Of a stretch of DNA of 64,000 nucleotides, positions 51,432 through 60,487 are shown piece after piece; position 1 is the first letter of the stretch, and the number at the start of each line of letters is the position of its first letter. The notes beneath the pieces were generated by a model. That model saw nothing but the letters and a program-made list of their open reading frames with translations. It ran no database searches and was not told the origin of the DNA. This stretch comes from Sagittula marina. Lineage in GTDB: Bacteria > Pseudomonadota > Alphaproteobacteria > Rhodobacterales > Rhodobacteraceae. The position numbers and the translations under genes are program-made. The stretch spans positions 124,001 to 188,000 of the forward strand of contig NZ_JACIEJ010000010.1 in assembly GCF_014196795.1 (NCBI RefSeq), read 5' to 3'.

Positions 51432-53234
51432 ATGCGATCGATCAAACTACTCACTTCGGGACTGGCGCTCTGCGTGGCCACACAGGCCATGGCGAACGAC
51501 GATCTCGTGGCCAAGATGGACGACCCCACACAGTGGGCAATTCAGACTGGCGACTATAAAAACCAGCGCTACTCGGAACTTGATGCGATCAACGCCGATA
51601 ACGTGGCGGATCTGCAGGTGGCTTGGACATTCTCGACCGGCGTTCTCCGCGGTCACGAAGGGTCGCCGCTGGTTGTGGATGACATCATGTATGTCCACAC
51701 CCCGTTCCCGAATATCGTTTACGCTCTGGACCTGAACGACGAAGGCCGGATCATCTGGCGTTACGAGCCCAAGCAGGATCCGGACGTGATTCCGGTCATG
51801 TGCTGTGACACCGTGAACCGCGGCGTTGCTTACGGCGATGGCAAGATCTTCTTGCATCAGGCGGATACCAAGGTTGTGGCTCTGGACGCCAAGACCGGTG
51901 AAACGGTTTGGGAAGCTCAAAACGGCGACCCTTCCAAAGGTGAAACAAACACCGCGACCGTGCTTCCTGTAAAAGACAAGATCATCGTCGGCATCTCTGG
52001 CGGTGAATTTGGTGTCCAAGGCCACGTCACTGCATACGACATGGCCACTGGTGAACAGCTGTGGCGCGCGTACTCTGTCGGCCCCGACGACCAGATCATG
52101 TTCGACCCTGAGAAAACCACCAACTTGGGCGAGCCGGTCGGCGCGGACAGCTCGATCAAGACCTGGGAAGGCGACCAGTGGATGATCGGTGGCGGCACCA
52201 CGTGGGGATGGTACGCGGCAGACATGGAAGAGAACCTGTTCTACTACGGTTCGGGCAACCCTTCGACCTGGAACCCGGCGCAGCGCCCTGGTGACAACCG
52301 TTGGTCCATGACGATTTTCGCCCGTGACATCGATACCGGCGAAGCCAAGTGGGTTTACCAGATGACGCCCCACGACGAGTGGGACTTCGATGGTGTCAAC
52401 GAAATGATCCTCACGGAGCAGGAGATCGACGGACAAGAGCGCAAGCTACTGACCCACTTCGACCGGAACGGCCTTGGCTATACTCTGGACCGCGTGTCTG
52501 GCGAATTGCTGGTGGCTGAAAAGTACGACCCCGTCGTGAACTGGACCACCGGCGTCGACATGGACCCGGACTCCGACACCTACGGTCGTCCTGAAGTGGT
52601 GGCGGAATACTCTACCGAGCAAAACGGCGAAGACGTCAACTCCACCGGCATCTGCCCGGCGGCGCTTGGCTCCAAGGACCAGCAGCCGGCGGCGTATTCG
52701 CCCAAGACCGAGCTGATGTATGTCCCGACCAACCACGTCTGCATGGACTATGAGCCGTTCCGCGTGTCCTACACCGCAGGTCAGCCCTATGTCGGCGCGA
52801 CCCTCGCGATGTACCCGGCGCCGGACAGCCATGGTGGCATGGGTAACTTCATCGCCTGGGACAACCTCGCAGGCGAAATCAAGTGGTCCTTGCCAGAGCA
52901 GTTCTCCGTCTGGTCCGGTGCTCTGGCCACTGCGGGTGACGTGGTGTTCTACGGCACACTCGAAGGCTATCTGAAAGCCGTGCACGCCGAGACGGGCGAA
53001 GAGCTGTACAAGTTCAAGACTCCCTCCGGCATCATCGGCAACGTGATGACCTACGAGCATGACGGCAAGCAGTTCATCGGTATCCTGTCGGGTATTGGCG
53101 GCTGGGCCGGCATCGGCCTTGCGGCTGGTCTGACCAACCCGAATGACGGCCTTGGCGCCGTGGGTGGTTACGCGGCACTCAGCGACTACACCGCGCTGGG
53201 TGGTCAACTGACCGTCTTTGCTCTGCCAGATTAA
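51432..53234 (+). CDS. xoxF: Lanthanide-dependent methanol dehydrogenase XoxF (PQQ)
   Basis: A 600-aa periplasmic PQQ beta-propeller enzyme with signal peptide [21 protein letters not shown] behind GGGAGGAAGATC. It has the vicinal disulfide MCCDTVNRG and repeated tryptophan-docking motifs. Metal/PQQ ligands: E192 (SGGEFGV), N276 (YGSGNPSTW), catalytic D318 and the extra D320 in DEWDFDG. WDFD instead of WDFA marks the lanthanide-binding XoxF type rather than calcium MxaF. No mxaI-type small subunit gene is present. It oxidises methanol, possibly also formaldehyde, and passes electrons to XoxG, encoded downstream. Confidence 0.97.
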   Translation: MRSIKLLTSGLALCVATQAMANDDLVAKMDDPTQWAIQTGDYKNQRYSELDAINADNVADLQVAWTFSTGVLRGHEGSPLVVDDIMYVHTPFPNIVYALDLNDEGRIIWRYEPKQDPDVIPVMCCDTVNRGVAYGDGKIFLHQADTKVVALDAKTGETVWEAQNGDPSKGETNTATVLPVKDKIIVGISGGEFGVQGHVTAYDMATGEQLWRAYSVGPDDQIMFDPEKTTNLGEPVGADSSIKTWEGDQWMIGGGTTWGWYAADMEENLFYYGSGNPSTWNPAQRPGDNRWSMTIFARDIDTGEAKWVYQMTPHDEWDFDGVNEMILTEQEIDGQERKLLTHFDRNGLGYTLDRVSGELLVAEKYDPVVNWTTGVDMDPDSDTYGRPEVVAEYSTEQNGEDVNSTGICPAALGSKDQQPAAYSPKTELMYVPTNHVCMDYEPFRVSYTAGQPYVGATLAMYPAPDSHGGMGNFIAWDNLAGEIKWSLPEQFSVWSGALATAGDVVFYGTLEGYLKAVHAETGEELYKFKTPSGIIGNVMTYEHDGKQFIGILSGIGGWAGIGLAAGLTNPNDGLGAVGGYAALSDYTALGGQLTVFALPD

Positions 53235-53246
53235 GGCATGAGTTAA

Positions 53247-53308
53247 GGGCCAGCTTTTGGCCCCACCAAACCCCTCGGGTCCGACGCCAGGACGTGCGCG
53301 TCGGACCC
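53247..53308 (+). terminator. Tandem hairpins between xoxF and xoxG
   Basis: GGGCCA-GCTTT-TGGCCC (53247-53263) starts 12 bp after the xoxF stop. It is followed by a perfect 11-bp stem GGGTCCGACGC/GCGTCGGACCC (53277-53287 and 53298-53308) with a 10-nt loop. No U tract follows either. The pair probably protects the 3' end of the abundant xoxF message and lets only part of transcription continue into xoxG and xoxJ. Confidence 0.65.
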
Positions 53309-53338
53309 TCCCCCCACGAATTCCCAGAAGGTGAACCC

Positions 53339-53878
53339 ATGATGCGCACCGCATCCCAGACTCTCTTTGCCGCTGCCGTCTGCGTGACGTTGCCCGTCGT
53401 TGCCTCCGCCCAAAGCTGGAGTGACCAGCCGGTGAAGCCCGCTGAACACACCGACGAAGTGGCCGTTTCCTACGAGGACGGTGGCATCTACTACAATGAA
53501 GACGACATTCCCACCTATAATGCGTCCGAAGATGGCACCGTTGACTGGATGACCTTCTCGGGCTTCCGCCGGTATCACTCCGAATGCCACGTTTGCCATG
53601 GCCCCGACGGCGAGGGATCGACCTACGCACCGAAGATCAAGAACTCCGCCGTGCATATGGACTACTATGATTTTTACGACGTGGTGGTAAACGGTCGCCA
53701 GAACGGCAACTCTGTCATGCCCCATTTCGGCGATAACCCGAACGTCATGTGCTATCTGAACGACATTTATGTCTACCTGAAGGCGCGTGGCATGGACGCC
53801 GTCCCGCGCGGTCGCCCGGCCAAGAAAGAGGCCAAATCCGACCTGATCCGGGAGATGGAAGATGCCTGCATGGGCTAA
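53339..53878 (+). CDS. xoxG: Cytochrome c XoxG (c553i type), electron acceptor of XoxF
   Basis: A 179-aa secreted cytochrome. Two ATG codons (53339, 53342) follow AGAAGGTGAACCC; the signal peptide is MMRTASQTLFAAAVCVTLPVVASAQ. The heme site is CHVCHG (C83, C86, H87) after FSGFRRYHSE, and NSVMPHFGDNPNVMCYLNDIY-like residues (SVMPHFG) give the distal Met. It resembles cytochrome c553i (CycB) of Paracoccus. The tail is Lys/Glu-rich. It overlaps xoxJ by 17 bases. Confidence 0.92.
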   Translation: MMRTASQTLFAAAVCVTLPVVASAQSWSDQPVKPAEHTDEVAVSYEDGGIYYNEDDIPTYNASEDGTVDWMTFSGFRRYHSECHVCHGPDGEGSTYAPKIKNSAVHMDYYDFYDVVVNGRQNGNSVMPHFGDNPNVMCYLNDIYVYLKARGMDAVPRGRPAKKEAKSDLIREMEDACMG

Positions 53879-54701
53879 CCTCAAAATGGGCTTGGCATCT
53901 GTGATGCTGGGCCTTCTCGCCTTTACCGCGCAGGCCCAGACATCGGATCTGGTTTCAAAGCACGCGCTGCGCGTCTGCGCTGATCCTGCCAACCTGCCCA
54001 TGTCCTCCAAGGACGGCACCGGATACGAGAACAAGATTGCGGATCTGATTGGCGAAAAGCTCGATCTTCCAGTGCGTTACGAATGGTATCCCATGGCCAC
54101 CGGGTTTGTGCGCAACACGCTCAAGCCCAAAAAATGCGATGTGATCATCGGCTATGCGCAGGGTCACGAGCTGGTGTTGAACACCAACCACTATCTGACT
54201 TCGACATTCGTTCTCATCACACCGCAGGACAGTCCGCTGGCGCAGGTCACGTCGTTGTCCGACCAGACGCTCAAAGGCGCGCGCATCGGCGTCATCGCGG
54301 GTACCCCACCCGCAACCCATATGGCGCGCAACGGTCTGATCGGAAAGGCAAAGCCCTACAATCTGACCGTGGATCGGCGTTACGAAAGCCCCGCGGAGAA
54401 CATGCTCGACGACCTCCAGAATGGAGAGATCGACGCTGCCATTCTGTGGGGGCCCATCGGAGGTCCGCTGGTCAAGCAACAGCACGCAGATTTCGCGGCC
54501 ATACCGCTTTTCGAGGAAACGCTGCCGCCCCGACTGTATTACCGGATCACCATGGGCGTGCGTCAGGGTGAAAAGGTCTGGCAACGAGAGCTGAACTCGC
54601 TCATTCGCCGCAATCAGGATGAGATCAACGCCATTCTGGCGGAGGCGGGCGTGCCTCTGATCAATGACATGGGAACAGGTCTTCTGGACGTCGGCCAATG
54701 A
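53862..54701 (+). CDS. xoxJ: XoxJ, quinoprotein dehydrogenase-associated periplasmic binding protein
   Basis: A 279-aa secreted protein of the solute-binding-protein 3 fold. The ATG at 53862 lies inside xoxG after GGGAGATGGAAG; the signal sequence runs MPAWANLKMGLASVMLGLLA. Typical stretches are LRVCADPANLPMSSKDGTGYENKIA-like (LRVCADPANLPMS), WYPMATGFVRNTL, KKCDVIIGYAQGHELV and GRIDAAI-like (GEIDAAILWGPIGG). XoxJ is thought to help activate or mature XoxF. It overlaps the rhodanese-like gene by 4 bases. Confidence 0.92.
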   Translation: MPAWANLKMGLASVMLGLLAFTAQAQTSDLVSKHALRVCADPANLPMSSKDGTGYENKIADLIGEKLDLPVRYEWYPMATGFVRNTLKPKKCDVIIGYAQGHELVLNTNHYLTSTFVLITPQDSPLAQVTSLSDQTLKGARIGVIAGTPPATHMARNGLIGKAKPYNLTVDRRYESPAENMLDDLQNGEIDAAILWGPIGGPLVKQQHADFAAIPLFEETLPPRLYYRITMGVRQGEKVWQRELNSLIRRNQDEINAILAEAGVPLINDMGTGLLDVGQ

Positions 54702-55237
54702 TCCGCGCGGCGCTGGTCTGGCTGATGCTGGCAGCGCCGCTTGCCGCCCAAGTGACTGAGCCTGATGGTTTTCGGATGGACCACTATCGCGATCCAGTGC
54801 CGGAGACAGTGGCCGGCGGCGCCACTATCAGTCCCGAAGGAGCTTATCAGCTTTGGCAGGACGGTGCCGCCTTCATCGACGTTCTGCCGCATGCGCCGAA
54901 ACCCGCAAACCTTCCCAAAGGCACGATCTGGCGCGACAAACCGCGTCACAGCATCCCCGGAGCACTATGGTTGCCGAATGTCGGCTACGGGGCTCTCGCG
55001 GAGGTCACGGCGGACTACTTTCGTCGTGGCTTGACGAACGCCACTGATGCGGATCCCTCCCGGCCAGTGGTCTTTTTCTGCCTGAACGACTGCTGGATGA
55101 GTTGGAACGCTGCCAAACGGGCGGCCGACTGGGGCTATTCCGCCGTGTATTGGTTTCCTGAAGGAACGGATGGCTGGACCTTCATGGACTATCCTACTGA
55201 GCAGGTGCGCCCGATGGCACCCCAGCCTTCTCAGTGA
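54698..55237 (+). CDS. PQQ-associated rhodanese-like protein with C-LND-CW motif
   Basis: A 179-aa secreted rhodanese-fold protein with signal peptide MIRAALVWLMLAAPLAAQ. The active-site loop reads FFCLNDCWMSWNAAKRA with C128, C132 and W133; the family is recalled as the 'PQQ-dependent catabolism-associated CXXCW motif protein', although the first two cysteines here are separated by three residues. Other rhodanese parts are FIDVLPHAPKP and IPGALWLPNVGYG. It is the last gene of the xoxFGJ block and may form part of the sulfur-relay set with the SoxYZ-like carrier. Confidence 0.88.
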   Translation: MIRAALVWLMLAAPLAAQVTEPDGFRMDHYRDPVPETVAGGATISPEGAYQLWQDGAAFIDVLPHAPKPANLPKGTIWRDKPRHSIPGALWLPNVGYGALAEVTADYFRRGLTNATDADPSRPVVFFCLNDCWMSWNAAKRAADWGYSAVYWFPEGTDGWTFMDYPTEQVRPMAPQPSQ

Positions 55238-55238
55238 T

Positions 55239-55874
55239 TTACTGCAAGAACTTCATGTCTGCGTCGATGCTCTCTGAAATCACCGTGCGGCCGTTTGGCA
55301 TGTCGTTGTCTTCCAGTTTGGCATGGATCTGATCCTCGGTCAGCTGATACCCTTTCCATCGCATCCGCAACCGCCGCGCCAGCTCCTCCTCCGGGACATC
55401 AATCATGACAGTTGCGTCAAACAAAGGATGCAGGCGTGTCCAGGGGTCGCGATCCAACAGCAGGTAATTCCCTTCGACCAAGATCAGCGGCACATCGTAC
55501 CGGATCAGCCGCGCCGACCCACGCGAGATTTCAAGATCGCGGTCAAAAACCGGAACGGCGACGTTTTCCTCTTCGGCGGCCTTCAACCGCTTGAGGACCG
55601 AGGCCAATCCACCCACATCAAAGGTGTCTGGCGCGCCTTTCCACGGTCGGCGGTTGCGTGCATGGAGGATCGCATCATCGTAGTGAAAACCATCCATCGG
55701 CAGAATGGCCACAGCGCCTTTGCGTCGTTCTTCGATCATCGAAAACAAGGTCTCGACAGTTGTGCTCTTGCCAGAACCGGGTGCGCCAGCGATGGCCATA
55801 AACTGACGTCCAGGGCGCTCCAGCAACTCCAGAGCTTTTGCCAGCAACCCATCCAAGTCCACAGTTTTCGTCAT
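55239..55874 (-). CDS. P-loop kinase of the uridine kinase/FrcK-like family
   Basis: A 211-aa protein. ATG at 55874 follows GGGAGGGGCCAAT. Walker A GAPGSGKSTT lies near residue 31, followed by LPMDGFHYDDAIL, RRPWKGAPDTFDV and LILVEGNYLLLDRDPW, a set typical for the phosphoribulokinase/uridine kinase/pantothenate kinase superfamily and for the small kinases near fructose transporters in rhizobia. The substrate, perhaps a sugar or nucleoside, cannot be read from sequence. It converges with the rhodanese gene, one base between the stops. Confidence 0.82.
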   Translation of the reverse strand: MTKTVDLDGLLAKALELLERPGRQFMAIAGAPGSGKSTTVETLFSMIEERRKGAVAILPMDGFHYDDAILHARNRRPWKGAPDTFDVGGLASVLKRLKAAEEENVAVPVFDRDLEISRGSARLIRYDVPLILVEGNYLLLDRDPWTRLHPLFDATVMIDVPEEELARRLRMRWKGYQLTEDQIHAKLEDNDMPNGRTVISESIDADMKFLQ

Positions 55875-55958
55875 ATTGGCCCCTCCCGATGAAATGGTAG
55901 CGATAAAGGTGTCGAAGACCTTTCGCCGATGCAAGCCGCCTTTCTACGCCTAAGTCGG

Positions 55959-56153
55959 TTATCTCGCGTTCAAGACACCTCCAAAGGTGTGCAGCCCCAG
56001 CCTGTTTCGGGCAGCCTCGTAAATGAAACGATCTGGCTTTGGTGTCCAGTTCTCGCAGATGAATTCGCAAGGCCTGAGGCGGTTGTTCGCTTTGAGGCGG
56101 CATGCAAAATCGTAGGCAGTCATTAATTCGGTGCGGTACGGGCAGCTTTTCAT
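55959..56153 (-). pseudogene. IS481-family transposase remnant (C-terminal piece)
   Basis: About 55 codons match the end of an IS481-type transposase: RTELMTAYDFACRLKANNRL, PCEFICENWTPKPDRF and RLGLHT, the latter like the family's 'MPGLNT' ending. The catalytic DDE region is absent and the frame simply starts within sequence next to the IS3 remnant. This is a dead fragment. Confidence 0.75.
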
Positions 56154-56224
56154 GGCTGTCGCATCGGTTTCATTTGATCGTCAGCCGCCGCTGACCCACG
56201 AAAATGACAGTTTCCCATCGTCTC

Positions 56225-56950
56225 TCACCAGTGAGACAATGACCGACGGTCATGCTCCAGAGCCGCATGGAAGTTGGCTTCGGCTGCCGGGCTGTGTCTG
56301 ATGGGTTCCTGCAGTCGACGAATGTTGAACCAATCGATCCGTTCAAATGTTGCATGCTCCACTGCCTCGAAGCTGCGCCACGGTCCACGACGGTGAATGA
56401 TTTCAGCCTTGAACAAGCCATTATTCGTTTCTGCCAGAGAATTGTCATATGTATACCCGACACTGCCGACAGACGGGGTGATCTTCACCTCTGCAAGCTG
56501 TTCGTTATTCTTGTTCGATAGATGTTGCGGTCCGCGATCCGATTGATGGACCAAGTGATCCTGTCAGGTCTGCATTGATGGACGGAGTGCTCCAATGCAT
56601 CGAGAGCAAACCCGGCCGTCGCCGTGCGGCCGACGCGCCAGGCCACGCGACTACTGGCAAAGCCATCTGTGAAGAAATCCACATTCACAAATCCCTGACG
56701 CGTCGAAGAGCCGGTTCACCTTCTACAATTGACAGGGCATCGCTTAGTCTGGGATGCGTTGTTTTGCATGTCTTGCTAAGTACAATGCTTTCAATCGCAA
56801 TATCCGTCATCAGGCGTGCGACCGTGAAACGTGCGAGTTCAAAGCCTTCTCGACGCATTTGAAGCCAGATCTTGCGACCGCCATTGACGCTGAGGTTTTC
56901 CTCAAACACACACTCAACTTAGGCTTCAGGTCTTCTTCACGCTTGGCGCG
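56225..56950 (-). pseudogene. IS3-family transposase OrfB, frameshifted and deleted
   Basis: Three frames are needed to follow the protein from right to left: EEDLKPK and VFEENLSVNGGRKIW (to about 56685), then WRVGRTATAGFALDALEHSVHQ (about 56690-56560), then VHQSDRGPQHLS, GYTYDNSLAETNNGLFKAEI and RGPWRSFEAVEHATFERIDW (56554-56225). The part with the first catalytic Asp (normally WVSDFTYV) is deleted. At least three frame breaks make it inactive. It is a typical IS3-group OrfB by these motifs. Confidence 0.82.
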
Positions 56951-56959
56951 AGACAGAGC

Positions 56960-58672
56960 TCAAGATTTCGCGATGGTGACCTCTATGAGCGCGAGCCCCT
57001 TCTTTGCCTCCACATGATCGAGTGCTTCGGCCAAGGCGGTGCGGAACCCTGCCACATCTTTCGCGTGACGCGCGAAGGCGCGGGAGGCTTGGGCGACCTT
57101 TACAAAGTTCGGGCTGGGCGAGAGGTCGGTCAAAGGAACCGCATTGGCGCGCGCGGCGTGGCCGTCGGGGTAGATGTCAAGAACGGACTGGCGGACCGCA
57201 CCCCATTCGCTGTTGTTTAACACGATCACCAACATTGAGATGTCCAGCGCTTCGGCGATCTGATGGCACGCAACGGGATTGGCGAACATGTAGGAACCGT
57301 CGCCCATGGTGGCGATAACCGACTTTTCCGGCTGCGCGAGGGCAAAGCCCATTGCCGCCGGAAACCCCCAGCCCAGGCCACCTGAATGCGGCCCGTCAAA
57401 CCAGCTTTGGTGCTTTTCAAGCAGCATGGATGGCAACTGGCAGCCGAGTTCGGAAAAGACGGCGGCGTCGCGGTCACGCAGGTGCATGGACAGTTCGTGG
57501 CTGACCCAGCGTTTCGTCAGAGCCGAGGCGCCTTCGTCGGCACATGCTGCGGTGAAACGTGCGGTTCTGTCTTTTTCGTTGCTGTGTGCGACGGCTTTGG
57601 CACGAGCTTGTGCCGCGGACCCGTGACTGTCCTTGAATTTCAAGAGCGCGGTTTCAAGCGCAAGAATGGCCGGAGCGACCTCGGTGGTCATGGCCAGATC
57701 GGAGCGGAAATTGCGCACGCCTGTACGCTCTTGCAAGGGGCGGGGACCGATCTGGATGACGGTTGCGTCTTCGAGCGGTTCGGCCTGTGCCGGAGCCCAC
57801 GGCGCGAGCGCGTCAAGGCAGAGGACCACATCGGCCTTCTCAAGCCAAGGCCGCGGGTCAGGGCCGGTTGCCATCGGGTGCGTGGTCGAGAGCGCGAGTT
57901 CAACAGCCCAATATTGGCAGACGGCAATGCCCCAGTCCTCAGCCAGACGCGCCAAGGCGTCGAATGCCTCCGGCGAGCCTGCGCCATGCTGGGCAAAAAG
58001 CACGGGGTTCTTCGCTTCGGCGAGCAGCTTCGCGATCTCTTCGATCAGGCTTTGGTCCGGGCCGATTGCGGCGGGGCGCATCTGAGGACGGCGCAGGGCG
58101 CCCTGGGCGGGAATAGTTTCGCACAGAACCTCACGCGGGAGGCTGATGTAAACCGGCCCCTTTGGCGTTGAGGACGCGATTCCGTGGGCGCGATCGGTGA
58201 CATCAAAGACCTGTTCGGGAAAGCGCAGTTCGTAGTCCCACTTGCTGGCCTCGCGGATCAGGCTGGCTTGGTCGAGCATTTCCTGGCCCCAGCCGATGGG
58301 CACGGTACGCGCGCCGAGCCGCCCCTTTTCAAGGGTCGGTGTGCGTCCGGAAAAAAGCAGCATCGGGATGTTGTCACAGGCTGCGTTGATCGCGCCCATG
58401 GAAACATTCGCGAGCCCGACGTTTGTGTGAACCATGACGGCCTGTGGGCGGCCCGTGGCCAGCGTGTAGCCGTGCGCCATGCCGGTTGCGGCGCTTTCGA
58501 ACGGCACGGTGACGGTGCGCGGCAGCGACATGCCTTTCGCCTCTCCTTCGGACAAGCCTTCGATGACAGGGGGGAAATCGGTGCCGGAGTTGGTGAAAAC
58601 ATAGTCCACGCCCAGTGCGCTGAAACGCGATAGCAGCGCTGCCCCGGCGGTCATTTTCTTGTCTTCGGTCAT
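56960..58672 (-). CDS. Thiamine-diphosphate-dependent enzyme, acetolactate synthase-like
   Basis: A 570-aa enzyme of the ThDP 2-oxoacid family. The N-terminal domain has VPFESAATGMAHGYTLATGRP with the cofactor-activating Glu; the C-terminal pyrophosphate domain has MGDGSYMFANPVACHQIAEA-type GDGS...N (NNSEWGAVR). The ATG at 58672 follows AGGGCGAG. The reaction is not acetolactate synthesis with certainty; such genes beside TRAP transporters often act on unusual 2-oxo acids. It follows LysR and IclR genes on the same strand, and an IclR-type palindrome lies directly before it. Confidence 0.85.
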   Translation of the reverse strand: MTEDKKMTAGAALLSRFSALGVDYVFTNSGTDFPPVIEGLSEGEAKGMSLPRTVTVPFESAATGMAHGYTLATGRPQAVMVHTNVGLANVSMGAINAACDNIPMLLFSGRTPTLEKGRLGARTVPIGWGQEMLDQASLIREASKWDYELRFPEQVFDVTDRAHGIASSTPKGPVYISLPREVLCETIPAQGALRRPQMRPAAIGPDQSLIEEIAKLLAEAKNPVLFAQHGAGSPEAFDALARLAEDWGIAVCQYWAVELALSTTHPMATGPDPRPWLEKADVVLCLDALAPWAPAQAEPLEDATVIQIGPRPLQERTGVRNFRSDLAMTTEVAPAILALETALLKFKDSHGSAAQARAKAVAHSNEKDRTARFTAACADEGASALTKRWVSHELSMHLRDRDAAVFSELGCQLPSMLLEKHQSWFDGPHSGGLGWGFPAAMGFALAQPEKSVIATMGDGSYMFANPVACHQIAEALDISMLVIVLNNSEWGAVRQSVLDIYPDGHAARANAVPLTDLSPSPNFVKVAQASRAFARHAKDVAGFRTALAEALDHVEAKKGLALIEVTIAKS

Positions 58673-58690
58673 CTCGCCCTCATCTAGCGT

Positions 58691-58718
58691 ATCTCACATA
58701 GTGAGATGAATATCTCAT
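58691..58718. promoter_or_regulatory. Candidate IclR operator: three alternating ATCTCA(C/T) half-sites
   Basis: ATCTCAC-ATA-GTGAGAT (58691-58707) is a perfect 7-3-7 inverted repeat, and the right arm forms a second repeat TGAGAT-GAAT-ATCTCA (58702-58717). It sits 18 bp before the ThDP enzyme start and after the iclR stop. The spacing of 3 matches the TTCCAC palindrome at 3524. Binding by the neighbouring IclR protein is likely but inferred. Confidence 0.6.
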
Positions 58719-58762
58719 ACAGGATTGTGCGGCTAAAGAAGATTGTCAAGCTTCGGCATCAG

Positions 58763-59512
58763 TTAGCCGGGAATAGCGTTTGAAACCTCTTGCGCAGCTT
58801 CGCGAAGACGCGCCGCGATTTGCGCCTCGTGGTCTGCAGTAAATCGGCTTGCCATGCCAAAAGCCGACAGCGTCATGCGCATGACACCGGCCCCGTCAAA
58901 CACGGGCACAGCCACGGCGCCGATATCCGGTTCACTTTCCCCACGGTTGCAGGCGAACCCGTCGCGCCAAGCAACATCGATTTCGCGATACAGTGTCTGG
59001 CCGTAGGCATCGGTCATTTTGCCGGCTCGGATCAGATCTTTAATCCGCGCGTCCCGCGCCTCCGGTTCCATGTGGGCCAGCCAGAGCTTGCCTTGCGCCG
59101 ATAGGTGGAGGTCAAGCAGCCGGCCGACCTGAATGTTCACCGAGATCGGGCGCGGGGCGATAGCCGTGGCGATACAGACGACCCCCTCACGGGTGAGCTG
59201 CCCCGCCATGACGGATTCGTTCAGGCGGCTGCTAATCTGGGTGATGACCGGCTGAACGGCTGTTGCCAGTGGGTTGGTGCGCTCCGCGATACGGCCAAGG
59301 CGCTCGATGTGGTGGCCAAGACTGTAGGCGCCTCTGCGCACCTGCACCACCGCGCCAACTTCCTCCAGCGTAACGAGGAACCGATGTGCCGTGCTGGCGC
59401 TCATGTCCAGGGCCTGCGCCACATCTGCGGCTGTCTTTTGGGGCTGTTGTTCGGAGAAGAGGTCAAGGATCTCAAAGGCCTTGATCAGCGACCCATTCAG
59501 CGGTGTGGCCAT
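58763..59512 (-). CDS. IclR-family transcriptional regulator
   Basis: A 249-aa protein with the N-terminal winged helix-turn-helix (SLIKAFEILDLFSEQQPQKT, AADVAQALDMSASTAHRFL) and the effector domain from about residue 80 (GRIAERTNPLATAVQPVITQ, CNRGESEPDIGAVAVPVFD). It lies between LysR and ThDP genes on the same strand, 90 bp before the latter, and its probable operator is within that gap. The ligand is unknown; the ThDP enzyme's substrate or product is a reasonable guess. Confidence 0.92.
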   Translation of the reverse strand: MATPLNGSLIKAFEILDLFSEQQPQKTAADVAQALDMSASTAHRFLVTLEEVGAVVQVRRGAYSLGHHIERLGRIAERTNPLATAVQPVITQISSRLNESVMAGQLTREGVVCIATAIAPRPISVNIQVGRLLDLHLSAQGKLWLAHMEPEARDARIKDLIRAGKMTDAYGQTLYREIDVAWRDGFACNRGESEPDIGAVAVPVFDGAGVMRMTLSAFGMASRFTADHEAQIAARLREAAQEVSNAIPG

Positions 59513-59545
59513 GTTTTCTGCTCCGACGTTGGGGGTGGGACGATT

Positions 59546-60487
59546 TCACCGGCGATCCGACCTCTGTGCAGCCTCGTCGCAGATGTCGTTACTTTGAAAG
59601 AGATCCCTGATCTGTTCACGCAGCCAGACACAGCCGGGATCATGCAATGTGTTGATGTGCCAGACGAGTTGTACCTTTTGACGCCCTTTCGGCAATTTCA
59701 TGTCAAGAAATGTGGCCTGAGCCGCCTCGACCATACGCCGCCCGAGATACCCGGGCACGATTGCAAAGGCGTTCAGGGTAGAGAGCAACTCTGGCAAGGC
59801 ACCGAAATTACGAATCCGCATGCAGACGTTGTCGGCCAACCCGCGCTCTGCAAGCACTTTTTCGACGTCGTCGGCGTAGGTCAGGCTTGGCACCGCCATC
59901 ACGATCCGTTCCTGACCAAGGTCCACTGTTGCCGCGCGCTGGCGCGACAGTCCCGGCGGCCCGATCACGCGATAGTCCTCATTGAAAAGATGCACCTGAC
60001 GAAGCTGTGGGTCATGCATTTCCAACAAGCCGATGGCCATCTCCGATTCCCGTGTCGCGAGGGTGCGATACAGGTCGAGGAACGGCGACGACGCATTTTC
60101 CAACCGGATGCCGGGCGCATGCTCGAACACACGCCGGGCAAGCGGGGCAAGGAAAACCTGCTCGCCCAGCCCGGACAGGGACAGGCGAAAGGTGCGCCTG
60201 CTGTTGGCCGCATCGAATGTCGCCGCGTCGTTCAGGACCGATGCGATACCGGAAAGGTGTTCGCGGATGTTTGGAACGATCCGTTCGGTAAAGGGCGTCG
60301 GTTCCATGCCTTGACCGCCGCGCACAAACAGCGGGTCGTCGAGCATCTGGCGCAGGCGCTTCAGGGCGTTTGACGTCGCGGGCTGGCTGAGACCGAGATT
60401 GGACCCCGCCACTGAAACGGATTGCGCATCGTAGATCTGCAGCAGCAGCTCCATCAGGTTCAGGTCTATTCGGCGCGAGGGTATCAT
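59546..60487 (-). CDS. LysR-family transcriptional regulator
   Basis: A 313-aa regulator with an N-terminal helix-turn-helix (DLNLMELLLQIYDAQSVSVAG, NLGLSQPATSNALKRLRQML) and a substrate-binding domain (RRTFRLSLSGLGEQVFLAPLA, FAIVPGYLGRRM). It is divergent from the second TRAP operon, with 123 bp between, as is common for LysR regulators and their targets. It precedes iclR by 33 bp. Confidence 0.92.
   Translation of the reverse strand: MIPSRRIDLNLMELLLQIYDAQSVSVAGSNLGLSQPATSNALKRLRQMLDDPLFVRGGQGMEPTPFTERIVPNIREHLSGIASVLNDAATFDAANSRRTFRLSLSGLGEQVFLAPLARRVFEHAPGIRLENASSPFLDLYRTLATRESEMAIGLLEMHDPQLRQVHLFNEDYRVIGPPGLSRQRAATVDLGQERIVMAVPSLTYADDVEKVLAERGLADNVCMRIRNFGALPELLSTLNAFAIVPGYLGRRMVEAAQATFLDMKLPKGRQKVQLVWHINTLHDPGCVWLREQIRDLFQSNDICDEAAQRSDRR

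Larger units (their letters stand above)
55935..56959. mobile_element. Graveyard of insertion-sequence remnants
   Basis: This roughly 1-kb stretch carries no intact gene. It holds the end of an IS481-type transposase and a broken IS3-type OrfB, both on the minus strand, with base composition less GC-rich than its surroundings. Clear terminal inverted repeats and target duplications were not found. The right edge meets the stop codon of the ThDP enzyme gene within a few bases. It marks the border between the C1 island and the second TRAP locus. Confidence 0.7.

Noticed and set aside
51432-53234. Calcium-type MxaF instead of XoxF
   Set aside because: The motif is WDFD (D318, D320), not WDFA, and no mxaI small subunit gene follows.
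56225-56950. Active IS3 element
   Set aside because: OrfA is missing, OrfB has several frame breaks and lacks the first catalytic Asp, and no terminal repeats were found.
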